Source of the DNA: Caulobacterales bacterium
Lineage (GTDB): Bacteria > Pseudomonadota > Alphaproteobacteria > Caulobacterales > Caulobacteraceae
DNA length: 64,000 nt
Assembly (NCBI GenBank): GCA_019510435.1
Contig: JAEKKJ010000016.1
Span: forward strand, 1-64,000
Direction of reading: 5' to 3'
The position numbers and the translations under genes were made by a program. Under the pieces are notes generated by a model. It searched no databases and had not been told where the DNA came from. It saw only the letters and a program-made list of their open reading frames with translations. Below are positions 41,783 to 49,827 of this stretch, one piece after another. Numbering within the stretch: position 1 is the first letter of the stretch; each line of letters begins with the position of its first letter.

Positions 41783-43435
41783 TCAGCCGAGCGGCAGGCT
41801 CAGGCGGCAGGTGAAGCCGGTCGGGGCGTAGACGAGCTCGGCCGAACCGCCCAGTTCGCCCTCCACCGTGGAGCGGATCAGGCGCGAGCCGAAGCCGCGG
41901 CGCAGCGGCTCGCTCACCGGCGGGCCATCGCGCTCGCCCCACTCGATCTCGAGGCGCCCGGCGCCCGACGTCCAGCGGACGCTGACGCAGCCGCAGGTCT
42001 GCGACAGGGCCCCGTGCTTGGCGGCGTTGGTCGCCAGTTCGTGGAACACCATGCCGATCGCCAGCGCCTGGCGCGGGCGCAGGTTGACGTCCGGCCCCTC
42101 CAGGGTGACCTGCTCGTGCCGATAGGGCGCGAACTCCTTGGCCAGCAGTTCGCGCAGGCTCGCCTGCTCCCAGGCCCCTCGCGTCAGGGCGTCGTGGGTG
42201 CGCGACAGCGCCACCAGCCGGGCCTCGAAGGCCTCCACGAAGTCCGGGCTCACCGGCGCGCCCTTGGCGGTCTGGCGGGCGATGGACTGCACCGTGGCCA
42301 GGGTGTTCTTCACGCGGTGGTTCAGCTCGTCGATCAGCAGCCGCTGGCGCGCCTCGGCCTCCGCCACGGCCGCGAAGGCGCGGCGGCGCTCGGTGACGTC
42401 CACCACGATGCCCGCCATGCGCTTGGGCTGTCCGTGCGACCAGGCGACCACCTGGCCGCGGATGTTCACCCACCAGGTCCCGTGGCGGGCGTTCTCCAGC
42501 CGGTATTCCGCGTCGTATTCGGCGCCGCTGGCGATGGCGGCGTCCAGCAGCGTCTGGCTGCGGACCAGTTCGTCCGGCGGCAGAGCGCCCAGGAAATCGC
42601 TGCGTTCGAAGGGCGCGTCCGCATCGGCGCCGAAGATTTCGCGCCCGCGCCGCGAGACATGCAGGGTGCGGTCCGGAAGGGTCAGCTCCCAATAGCCCAC
42701 GCGCCCGGCGTCCAGCGCCGACAGCACGTTCAGTCGCTGGTCGTAGAGCGACGCCAGGAGGCCCAGCACCAGGATCACCAGGGTCCCGCCGGCCACCGCC
42801 AGGCCCAGGATGAACGGCGGCGCGCCGGCCGGCAGGGGCGGGCAGCCGGTGTTCGGGGTCAGCACCAGCCCGGCCATGGCCGAGAAGTGCATCCCCACGA
42901 TCGCCAGGCCCAGAATGACCGCCGCCGCCGCGCGCCAGCGCAGGCCGCGGTCTTGGCGGCGGGCGAAGAGGGCCGCGGTGGAGGCGCCGACGGCCACGAG
43001 GAACGAGGCCACCACGAAGCCCGGGCGGTACGCCAGGGTCGCGGCGGTGCGCACCGCCGCCATGCCCACGTAGTGCATCAGGCAGATGCCAGTCCCCATG
43101 GCGAGGCCGGCGACGACGAGCCGGGCCGTCGGCGCGCGCTCGCCCGAGGCGGCGAAGAATGCGCCGCACGTGGCCGCCATCGCCAGCCCGAGGGACAGGA
43201 ACGTCAGCGGCAGGTCGTAGCTCACCGCATAGCCCGGGCTGAACCCGAGCATGGCCACGAAGTGCATGGACCAGATGCTGAGGCCCATGACCGCCGCCGC
43301 GCCGCCCAGCCAGATCCGGCGCGCGCGGCCGATGTGCGAGCGCATCCGCTGGAACAGGTCCAGCGCCGTCCACGAGCCGATCACCGCCACCACGAGCGAC
43401 AGTGCGACGAAGAGGAGATGCTGGCTGTGGGGCAT
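41783..43435 (-). CDS. MHYT-PAS-HWE/HisKA_2 sensor histidine kinase (550 aa)
   Basis: The membrane part has the three MHYT-type motifs MHFVAML, MHYVGMA and MHFSAMA in about 7 helices; MHYT domains are proposed to bind metal and sense O2, CO or NO. A PAS domain follows (about residues 240-345, GYWELTLPDRTLHVSRRG), then a HisKA_2 kinase with the phospho-acceptor in ELNHRVKNTLATVQSIARQT at about residue 368 and HELATNAAKHGAL in the ATPase region. No receiver gene is next to it. The ATG (MPHSQHLLFV) is chosen; a TTG 13 codons earlier is possible. Confidence 0.93.
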   Translation of the reverse strand: MPHSQHLLFVALSLVVAVIGSWTALDLFQRMRSHIGRARRIWLGGAAAVMGLSIWSMHFVAMLGFSPGYAVSYDLPLTFLSLGLAMAATCGAFFAASGERAPTARLVVAGLAMGTGICLMHYVGMAAVRTAATLAYRPGFVVASFLVAVGASTAALFARRQDRGLRWRAAAAVILGLAIVGMHFSAMAGLVLTPNTGCPPLPAGAPPFILGLAVAGGTLVILVLGLLASLYDQRLNVLSALDAGRVGYWELTLPDRTLHVSRRGREIFGADADAPFERSDFLGALPPDELVRSQTLLDAAIASGAEYDAEYRLENARHGTWWVNIRGQVVAWSHGQPKRMAGIVVDVTERRRAFAAVAEAEARQRLLIDELNHRVKNTLATVQSIARQTAKGAPVSPDFVEAFEARLVALSRTHDALTRGAWEQASLRELLAKEFAPYRHEQVTLEGPDVNLRPRQALAIGMVFHELATNAAKHGALSQTCGCVSVRWTSGAGRLEIEWGERDGPPVSEPLRRGFGSRLIRSTVEGELGGSAELVYAPTGFTCRLSLPLG

Positions 43436-43566
43436 GGATCCGTAGGGCGGGGTCGTTTGCTGAGGCCTCTGCAAGCCGCAACGCCGTCCCGCTTAGCCGC
43501 GCAAGGTCCCACACGTCTCTGGCGCAGATAGTCGCGCGACAGTTGAGATGCGGCCGCGCGCCGACC

Positions 43567-44127
43567 TCAGCCGGCTATGCGGAAGTCCACGGCCGAGGTT
43601 TCGGCCACGGAGGCCGTGCGGCCCGGTCCGCGCTGGAACGTCCAGTAGAGGTTGGTGTGGGCGATCACCTGCTCTGGGGGCGGGGCGCCCCAGGCGGTGA
43701 GGTCCTCGGTGGTGTGCGCATCGGCCACCAGGGTCACGTCATAGCCGCGCACGAAGGCGCCGTGCAGGGTGGCGCGGATGCAGGCGTCGCTCTGGGCGCC
43801 GACGACCACCAGCCGGCCCACGCTGCGCGCGGCGAGCACCGCTTCCAGCGTCGTATCCTCGAAGGCGTCGCCATAGATCTTCTCGATCAGCGGCTCGGCC
43901 GGATCGGGCGCCAGTTCCGGCACGATCCGCCAGGGATCGGTCCCGCGCACCAGCTGCTCGTTGATGTGCTGCACCCAGATCACCGGGCTCCCGTCGCGGC
44001 GCGCCGCCTCCGCCAGCCGCCAGATGTTGGCCACCACAGTGTCCCGCGCCGGCGCGCCCTCGACGACGCCGTTCTGCACGTCGACGACCAGGAGGGCGCT
44101 GTTCGGGCGGTTGGGCAGGGTCGTCAT
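43567..44127 (-). CDS. Isochorismatase-like cysteine hydrolase (186 aa)
   Basis: The cysteine hydrolase family motif set is present: the Asp in LLVVDVQNGVV (about residue 17), the Lys in EKIYGDAF (about 83), and the Cys in VVGAQSDACIRAT (about 114), which together form the Asp-Lys-Cys triad. Such enzymes hydrolyse nicotinamide, N-carbamoyl compounds or isochorismate; the substrate cannot be decided. It follows gshA by 27 bp on the same strand, so it may be the last gene of the rsmE-gshA unit. Confidence 0.87.
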   Translation of the reverse strand: MTTLPNRPNSALLVVDVQNGVVEGAPARDTVVANIWRLAEAARRDGSPVIWVQHINEQLVRGTDPWRIVPELAPDPAEPLIEKIYGDAFEDTTLEAVLAARSVGRLVVVGAQSDACIRATLHGAFVRGYDVTLVADAHTTEDLTAWGAPPPEQVIAHTNLYWTFQRGPGRTASVAETSAVDFRIAG

Positions 44128-44154
44128 GCGAGGGGTCCGTCTTGGGCGAGGCCT

Positions 44155-45510
44155 CTAGTACGCGAAGTCCTCGAACACCCGCCCCGCGTCGCCGGCCCAG
44201 CGGGTCTCGTAGAGTTCCAGCAGGCGTTCGGCAGGGGTCACGCCGGTCTCGGCGATGTGCTCCAGCTCCGCCAGGTAGCCGCTCTCGTCCACCAGGCCGC
44301 CGGAGAGGCGGTTGCGGTTCTTGAGGCCCTGGCTGGCGATGGCCAGCAGGTCCTTGGCCACGTCCTGCACGGTGCGCCCGGCGATCTGCGCCTTCAGTCC
44401 GTGGCGGGCGACGTCGGCGCGCAGGCGCTCGTGATCGTCGATCTTCCAGTCCTTGCAGAGGTCCCAGGACGCGGCCAGGGCGGCGCTGTCGTACAGCACC
44501 CCCATCCACAGCGCCGGCAGGGCGCAGAGGCGGCTCCACGGCCCGGAGTCGGCGCCGCGCATCTCCAGGTACTTCTTGAGCCGCACCTCGGGGAAGATGG
44601 TGGTGGTGTGGTCGGCCCAGTCCTTCAGCGTCGGACGCTCGCCCGGCAGCTCGGGCAGCTTGCCGTCCATGAAGTCTTGGAACGAGCGTCCCGCCACGTC
44701 GATGTAGCGCCCGTCGCGCTTGACGAAATACATCGGCACCTGGAGCGCATACCGCGCATAGGTCTCGAAGCCGAAGCCATCCTGGAACACGAAGTCCAGC
44801 ATGCCGGTGCGGTCGGGATCGGTGTCGGTCCAGACGTTGGCGCGGGCGGAGACGAAGCCCGAGGGCTTGCCCTCGATGAACGGCGAATTGGCGAACAGGG
44901 CCGTGGCGATCGGCTGCAGCGCCAGCGAGGTGCGGAACTTCGCCACCATGTCGGCCTCGGAGCCGAAGTCGAGGTTGGCCTGCACCGTGCAGGTGCGGAA
45001 CATCATGTCGAGGCCCAGGTTGCCGACCTTGGGCATGTACTCGCGCATGATCTTGTAGCGGCCCTTGGGCATGACCGGCACCTGGTCGCGCCGCCAGACC
45101 GGGGTGAAGCCCAGGCCCAGGAAGCCCAGGCCCAGCTCGTCGGCCACCGCCTTGACCTCGGAGAGGTGCTGGCCGGTCTCCTCGCAGATGTCGTGCACGG
45201 TCTCCAGCGGCGCGCCGGAGAGCTCGAACTGGCCGCCCGGCTCGAGGCTGACGTTGGCCAGGCCCCGCTCCAGGGCGATGACGTGCTCGCCCTCGTACAC
45301 CGGCGTCCAGCCGAACCGCGTCAGGCCATCCAGCAGCGCCTTGATGCCGTTGGGCTCGTAGGGGACCGGCTCATGCGAGCCCAGGCGGAAGACGAACTTC
45401 TCGTGCTCGGCGCCGACGCGCCAGTCGCTGGCCGGCTTGGCGCCGTCGGCCATCCACCGGACCAGGTCTTCGAATACCAGCGGACGGTCCTCGCAGGCGA
45501 TTTCGGCCAT
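44155..45510 (-). CDS. gshA: Glutamate-cysteine ligase, plant/alphaproteobacterial type
   Basis: GshA joins glutamate and cysteine, the first step of glutathione synthesis. The sequence has the GCS2-type start WRVGAEHEKFVF, then VSLEPGGQFELSGAP, a typical LGFTPVWRRDQVPVMPKGRY, and PFIEGKPSGFVSARANVW. The 451 residues match the plant-like, alphaproteobacterial form, which differs from the enterobacterial one. The gene lies 108 bp downstream of rsmE; this order is known in Caulobacter-like genomes. Confidence 0.94.
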   Translation of the reverse strand: MAEIACEDRPLVFEDLVRWMADGAKPASDWRVGAEHEKFVFRLGSHEPVPYEPNGIKALLDGLTRFGWTPVYEGEHVIALERGLANVSLEPGGQFELSGAPLETVHDICEETGQHLSEVKAVADELGLGFLGLGFTPVWRRDQVPVMPKGRYKIMREYMPKVGNLGLDMMFRTCTVQANLDFGSEADMVAKFRTSLALQPIATALFANSPFIEGKPSGFVSARANVWTDTDPDRTGMLDFVFQDGFGFETYARYALQVPMYFVKRDGRYIDVAGRSFQDFMDGKLPELPGERPTLKDWADHTTTIFPEVRLKKYLEMRGADSGPWSRLCALPALWMGVLYDSAALAASWDLCKDWKIDDHERLRADVARHGLKAQIAGRTVQDVAKDLLAIASQGLKNRNRLSGGLVDESGYLAELEHIAETGVTPAERLLELYETRWAGDAGRVFEDFAY

Positions 45511-45618
45511 TCAATTCCTCCCCGGCCTCAACGCCGCGCCGCCGGGCAGGGTCCCGCGTGCACGATCTTTACGCCGTCAGCTTAGGTGGGCGCAATTCAG
45601 CGAACCTCAAGGGTGGGT

Positions 45619-46356
45619 TTAGGGAAGCTCCGGTCTGGCGCGCCAATCGCCCGCCGCCGCCTGCCAGAGCGTGAGGGCGCTGATGGCCGCGGTGTCGGCG
45701 CGCAGGATGCGCGGGCCCAGGGTTACGGCGGTGGCGAACGGCAGGGCGCGCAGCCTGTCCCGTTCGGCGGCCGAGAACCCGCCTTCGGGGCCAATCAGGA
45801 TCGCCCAAGGCTCGGCCGCAGCCCCGGAGAGCGCCTCCAGCACCGGCGGCGCATCGCCGGCCTCGTCGCAGAACAGCAGCCGCCGCCCCGGCTCCCACGC
45901 GGCCAGCAGCCGATCCAGCCGCTCAGGGTCCACCACCTGCGGCACGTCCAGGCGGCCGGTCTGCTCCGAGGCCTCGACGGCGATGGCCTGCAGGCGGTCG
46001 ACGCGGGTGTGGTCGGCGTTGGTGCGCTCGGTGAGCACCGGGCGGACGCGGCGGGCGCCCAGTTCGGCGGCCTTCTCCACGATGGTCTCCAGCCGCGCGC
46101 GCTTCACCAGGGCGATGACGAGGTCCAGGTCCGGGCCCACCTGCTGCGGCCGCGTCTGCGCCAGGGCCTGCAGGCGCACCGCCCGCTTGCCCACGGCCGC
46201 GATCCGCGCCCGCCACTCACCGTCGCGGCCGTTGAAGGCCAGCACCTCGTCGCCCACCGCCTGGCGCATCACCGCGGCCAGATAGCGGCTCTGGCCCTCG
46301 TCCAGGTCGAGCTCGGCGCCGGCGGAGAGGTCCTGGGGAATGAACAGGCGGATCAT
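45619..46356 (-). CDS. rsmE: 16S rRNA (uracil-1498-N3)-methyltransferase
   Basis: RsmE methylates U1498 of 16S rRNA with SAM and has the SPOUT knot fold. The N-terminal PUA-like part (RYLAAVMRQAVGDEVLAFNG) is followed by the knot with LIGPEGGFSAAERDRL and LGPRILRADTAAISAL, both diagnostic. The 245 residues are normal for the family. The start is at the ATG giving MIRLFIPQDL, which is conserved. The 409 bp upstream of it hold two large inverted repeats. Confidence 0.95.
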   Translation of the reverse strand: MIRLFIPQDLSAGAELDLDEGQSRYLAAVMRQAVGDEVLAFNGRDGEWRARIAAVGKRAVRLQALAQTRPQQVGPDLDLVIALVKRARLETIVEKAAELGARRVRPVLTERTNADHTRVDRLQAIAVEASEQTGRLDVPQVVDPERLDRLLAAWEPGRRLLFCDEAGDAPPVLEALSGAAAEPWAILIGPEGGFSAAERDRLRALPFATAVTLGPRILRADTAAISALTLWQAAAGDWRARPELP

Positions 46357-46435
46357 CCGCCTTCCCTATCTCATTCGCCATCCCCGGGTCAGCCGCGGGC
46401 TGAACCGAACGGCGGCCCGAAGCGCGTTGTTCGAA

Positions 46436-46520
46436 ACACCAAGACCACGAAGGCGCTCGTGGGCCTGGAACAGCGCCACAGGCCTCCTGGTGGTCTTGGT
46501 GCCCTTGGCGGTCTTGGTGT
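46436..46520. repeat. Intergenic inverted repeat, CACCAAGACC family
   Basis: Left arm 46436-46453 and right arm 46503-46520 match at 16 of 18 positions; the outer 11 bp, ACACCAAGACC, are exact. The loop is 49 bp. The right side also carries tandem units (GGTCTTGGTG twice, about 18 bp apart). It lies in the rsmE-ppk2 gap, about 70 bp from the next inverted repeat. The unit resembles short interspersed CACCAAGACCACCAAG-like repeats of other bacteria, from memory. Confidence 0.75.
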
Positions 46521-46585
46521 CAAAAGACAGCGCCTGCGACGCCTCGGCGAAACCCGGTCATGCATGAGGCCGCGTCAGCGGCCCG

Positions 46586-46670
46586 AAGATTCAACCGCGG
46601 AAAACGCGGAAAGGCGCGGAAGGCTCAGCTGGCACGGCATCTTCCGCGCCTTTCCGCGTTTTCCGCGGTT
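46586..46670. repeat. Intergenic long inverted repeat, CCGCGGAAAACGC family, copy 2
   Basis: Left arm 46593-46622 and right arm 46641-46670 are perfect reverse complements over 30 bp, with an 18-bp loop. The left arm is three near-tandem units ending in CGCGGAA. The 5' flank AAGATTCAACCGCGGAAAAC and a GCGTCAGCG further out are shared with the copy at 19136, so the two are clearly related. It lies between rsmE and ppk2. The whole gap 46357-46765 contains no gene that I can support. Confidence 0.9.
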
Positions 46671-46765
46671 CAAATTACGGCGGCTGCGCCGCCCCGGCAA
46701 AGGCCGGACGAGCGCGGCTCACGGTTTGGGTTGGGCGAAATATCGCGCCTGGGCATTATGCCGGC

Positions 46766-47521
46766 ATGTCCAAGGATCACGACCGCGAACTCGAGGCCCG
46801 CCAGCTGGCCCTGGTGCAATGGCAGGCGCACGCCATGGGCGGCGATCAGAAGGTGCTGATTATCTTCGAAGGCCGCGACGCCGCCGGCAAGGATGGCTCG
46901 ATCCGGGTCCTGACCGAGCACCTGTCGGTCCGCAACACCCGGGTTGTCGCCCTGCCCAAGCCCTCCGACCGCGACCGGGGCCAGTGGTACTTCCAGCGCT
47001 ACGTGGTGCGCCTGCCGACCCACGGCGAGACGGTGATCTTCAACCGCTCCTGGTACAACCGCGCCGGCGTCGAGCGGGTGATGGGCTTCGCGACACCGCA
47101 GGAGCAGGAGACGTTCCTGCGCGACGTGCCGACCTTCGAGAACATGCTGCTGGAGAGTGGGCTGAAGATCGTGAAGCTGTGGCTGGACGTCTCCAAGGCC
47201 GAGCAGGCCGAGCGGCTGGGTGAGCGCAAGACCGATCCCTTGAAGGTGCTCAAGGCGTCCCCGCTGGACGCCGAGGCCCAGGCCCGCTGGGACGGCTACA
47301 CCGACGCGCGCGACGAGATGCTGCGGCGGACCTCGTGGCCGGGCGCGCCATGGATCTGCGTGCGCGCGGATCACAAGCACCGGGCGCGGCTGGCGATCCT
47401 CAGCCACCTGGTCCACGTGCTGGCGCCGAAGAAGATCAGCCGCGACGTACCCCTGCCCGATCCCGACGTCCTGTTCCCCTTCGAGATGGCCGCGCTGACC
47501 GACGGGCGGCTGGAGCGGTGA
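46766..47521 (+). CDS. ppk2: Polyphosphate kinase 2 family protein (251 aa)
   Basis: PPK2 enzymes transfer phosphate between polyphosphate and nucleotides, usually driving GDP/ADP to GTP/ATP. Walker A is FEGRDAAGKDGS at about residues 34-45, Walker B is in FNRSWYNRAGVERVMGF, and the lid has ERKTDPLKVLKASPLD. The length fits a one-domain class I PPK2. The ATG is 95 bp after the inverted repeat. No partner gene of polyphosphate metabolism is adjacent. Confidence 0.94.
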   Translation: MSKDHDRELEARQLALVQWQAHAMGGDQKVLIIFEGRDAAGKDGSIRVLTEHLSVRNTRVVALPKPSDRDRGQWYFQRYVVRLPTHGETVIFNRSWYNRAGVERVMGFATPQEQETFLRDVPTFENMLLESGLKIVKLWLDVSKAEQAERLGERKTDPLKVLKASPLDAEAQARWDGYTDARDEMLRRTSWPGAPWICVRADHKHRARLAILSHLVHVLAPKKISRDVPLPDPDVLFPFEMAALTDGRLER

Positions 47522-47625
47522 AGGGTTCCGCCCGGCCTGCGCCACTCTGCCGCGCGCCGTCCGCAAACGTTCGCGGTGACACCGCCTGGGCGGCCGCGCC
47601 GTTAACCATCAGCTAACCATAACTT

Positions 47626-47640
47626 GTTCGCTCTTTGTTC
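47626..47640. promoter_or_regulatory. SOS (LexA) box GTTC-N7-GTTC upstream of ycaQ homologue
   Basis: GTTC at 47626-47629, seven bases, and GTTC at 47637-47640 form an exact match to the alphaproteobacterial LexA recognition sequence. It ends 39 bp before the ycaQ-like start codon, where a repressor would block the promoter. A GAGTC (GANTC, possible CcrM methylation site) lies at 47660-47664. Confidence 0.75.
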
Positions 47641-47679
47641 GAGGACTAGCCTCGCACCCGAGTCGATGACGGGACACGC

Positions 47680-48876
47680 ATGAAGGACACGCTCACCGCC
47701 GGCGAGGCGCGCCGGATCGCCCTGGCCGCCCAGGGCTTCGGCGGCGACCGCGACGGCGAGGTCGGCCGCCGGCAGCTGACCCGCGTGTTCGAGCGGCTGG
47801 GCGTGGTGCAGATCGACTCAGTGAACGTGGTCTCGCGCACCCACTACCTGCCGGCCTTTTCGCGCCTGGGCGCCTATCCGCGGTCGCTGCTGGAGGAGAT
47901 CGCCTGGGCCAGGAAGCGGCCGCTGTTCGAATACTGGGCGCACGAGGCCTCGCTGCTGCCGCTGGCCAGCCAGCCCCTCTTCCGCTGGCGCATGCAGGAC
48001 GCCCACGACGGCGTCGGCACCTGGAAGGGCATCGCCCGGTTCCTGCGCGAGCGGCGCGAGTTCGTCGACCGGGTGCTGGACGAGATCCGCGGCCGCGGGC
48101 CCCTGGCCGCCTCCGAGCTGGAGATGGGCCACAAGGGCGAGGGCGGCTGGTGGGGCTGGAGCGAGGCCAAGCGGGCGGTGGAGTGCCTGTTCTGGACCGG
48201 CGAGCTGACCACCGCCACCCGCCGCGGCACGTTCGAGCGGGTCTACGGCCTGCCGGAGAAGGTCCTGCCCGCGCCCATACTTGCGGCGCCCACCCCGGCG
48301 CGCGAGGACGCCCACCGCGAGCTCTACCGGCAGGCCGCGCGCGCCATGGGCATCGCCACCGCCAAGGACCTGCGCGACTATTTCCGCATGCCCGTGGAGG
48401 GCGCCAAGGACCGCATCGCCGAGCTGGTGGAGACCGGCGAACTGCTGCCCGTTTCGGTGAAGGGCTGGCGCGAGATCGCCTATCTCGACCCCGCGGCCCG
48501 CCGGCCCCGCCGCATCGCCCACGAGGCCCTGCTGTCGCCTTTCGACAACCTGATCTGGTTCCGCGAGCGCACCGAGCGGATGTTCGGCGTCCGCTACCGG
48601 ATCGAGATCTACACGCCGGCGGAGAAGCGCCAGCACGGCTACTACGTCCTGCCGTTCCTGGAGGGCGACGCCCTCACCGCCCGCCTGGACCTCAAGAGCG
48701 ACCGCAAGGCCGGCGTGCTCATCGTCCAGTCCGCCCACGGCGAGCCCTGGGCCTCGGACGAGACGCCGGTGAAGCTCGCGGCCGAACTCAAGCGCATGGC
48801 CGGCTGGCTGGGGCTGGAGACCGTGCGTGTCGAGCCGCGCGGAGACCTGGCGGCGGCTTTGGCTGCGGCGGTCTGA
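47680..48876 (+). CDS. YcaQ/AlkX-like DNA glycosylase (HTH_42 family, 398 aa)
   Basis: HTH_42 winged-helix DNA glycosylases unhook interstrand cross-links. The catalytic motif of the YcaQ branch, Gln-hydrophobic-Asp, is seen as VVQIDSVNVVSRTHY with Q44 and D46. YWAHEASLLP is also typical. The conserved core continues through WWGWSEAKRAVECLFWTGEL and DNLIWFRERTERMFG. The length and order match E. coli YcaQ. The promoter carries an exact SOS box, which fits a DNA repair gene. No other repair genes flank it. Confidence 0.92.
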   Translation: MKDTLTAGEARRIALAAQGFGGDRDGEVGRRQLTRVFERLGVVQIDSVNVVSRTHYLPAFSRLGAYPRSLLEEIAWARKRPLFEYWAHEASLLPLASQPLFRWRMQDAHDGVGTWKGIARFLRERREFVDRVLDEIRGRGPLAASELEMGHKGEGGWWGWSEAKRAVECLFWTGELTTATRRGTFERVYGLPEKVLPAPILAAPTPAREDAHRELYRQAARAMGIATAKDLRDYFRMPVEGAKDRIAELVETGELLPVSVKGWREIAYLDPAARRPRRIAHEALLSPFDNLIWFRERTERMFGVRYRIEIYTPAEKRQHGYYVLPFLEGDALTARLDLKSDRKAGVLIVQSAHGEPWASDETPVKLAAELKRMAGWLGLETVRVEPRGDLAAALAAAV

Positions 48877-48909
48877 CCGCGCGTCAGTGATCAGACCGCC
48901 AGGACTTCG

Positions 48910-49749
48910 TTACTCGGCGGGCACGGGAACCGCGATCCGCGGCGCTCGCTCGTTGCGGATAAGTGCGGCGTTGATTGTCGCGACGCGCCGGGTCAGACGC
49001 GGGTGGGTTCGGAAGATTTCGCTGAAGAAGCCGGAGATCGGCGGCACAAGCGCCTCCTGGGCCATGAAGGCCTCGCAGTTCATGGACGCGTTGAGCCGGC
49101 GGCAGCCACATCCCAACATCTGCAGGGCGCTGCGCGAAGCGTCCAGGTCCCCCGACAGCCGCGCTCCGACGCTATCGCAGGTGTATTCGCGCGATCGCGA
49201 ATAGGCGCCCATCAGGAACGGGACCAGATGGGCCGGGAACCGGAGGAAGTTCAGCCAGCCGTTGAGGTGGCCGGCCGCGTGGTGCCCCAGCTCGTGGCCG
49301 ATGACAAACCGGACCTGCTCGTCATTGTTGGCGTCGACGAGCGCTGAGGTCAGGAAGACATACCGACCTCCGAGAATCCGCCGCGCAAAGGCGTTGAAGA
49401 GCCCATTCGAATTGTAGAGGAACGTGTGCGGCGCCTTCCGGAGGCCGAGCTCCTGGGCGCCCTCCACCACCATCGCATGAAGCTGCGGGAACTGCTTCGG
49501 GCTCAGGAGCAGCATGTTGCCATAGGCATAGGCCCGATAGAGCAGCCCGGAGATGAAGAAGAACAGCCAGATCGCCACGCCGTAGAACAGATAGACGGCG
49601 ATCAGGGATTTGACTTCCGGATTGCCGCTGGCGAGGCCGGCCAGAACGCCGAGAACGACGATCGGCCAAAGCACCGCGCCGACTGCAACTGTCAGTGGCC
49701 CGTAAACCTTCTCCCGCTGGTTTCTCAGCGCACCCGCCACAACCGACAT
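48910..49749 (-). CDS. M48-family membrane metallopeptidase (279 aa)
   Basis: HtpX/Ste24-like. Two hydrophobic segments are at the N-terminus (GPLTVAVGAVLWPIVVLGVL; IAVYLFYGVAIWLFFFISGL). The zinc motif is HELGHH at about residues 150-155, with the third ligand Glu in SREYTCDSV. The extra part between the helices (LLYRAYAYGNMLLLSPKQFPQ) is as in M48 family members with a cytosolic or periplasmic catalytic domain. A 15-bp perfect inverted repeat sits 10 bp upstream of the ATG. Substrates are unknown. It is downstream of the ABC exporter on the same strand. Confidence 0.88.
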   Translation of the reverse strand: MSVVAGALRNQREKVYGPLTVAVGAVLWPIVVLGVLAGLASGNPEVKSLIAVYLFYGVAIWLFFFISGLLYRAYAYGNMLLLSPKQFPQLHAMVVEGAQELGLRKAPHTFLYNSNGLFNAFARRILGGRYVFLTSALVDANNDEQVRFVIGHELGHHAAGHLNGWLNFLRFPAHLVPFLMGAYSRSREYTCDSVGARLSGDLDASRSALQMLGCGCRRLNASMNCEAFMAQEALVPPISGFFSEIFRTHPRLTRRVATINAALIRNERAPRIAVPVPAE

Positions 49750-49759
49750 GACCCCCCCA

Positions 49760-49801
49760 AAGCTTCACAATGACAGCCACAGCGCCGTCATTGTGAAGCT
49801 T
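49760..49801. promoter_or_regulatory. Perfect 15-bp inverted repeat just upstream of the M48 peptidase gene
   Basis: AAGCTTCACAATGAC at 49760-49774 and GTCATTGTGAAGCTT at 49787-49801 are perfect reverse complements with a 12-bp spacer. The element lies 10 bp before the M48 start codon and 26 bp after the ABC exporter stop. No T-run follows on the minus strand (it reads TGGGGGGG), so it is unlikely to be an intrinsic terminator and more likely an operator or leader hairpin. Confidence 0.7.
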
Positions 49802-49827
49802 CCACACTTTTCGGTTGTCGAAAAGGC

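Noticed and set aside
46436-46670. CRISPR array
   Set aside because: The repeats are inverted pairs with tandem units, not direct repeats with regularly sized spacers, and no cas gene is present.
49760-49801. Intrinsic terminator of the ABC exporter gene
   Set aside because: The hairpin is followed on the minus strand by TGGGGGGG, not T residues, and lies closer to the downstream start codon.
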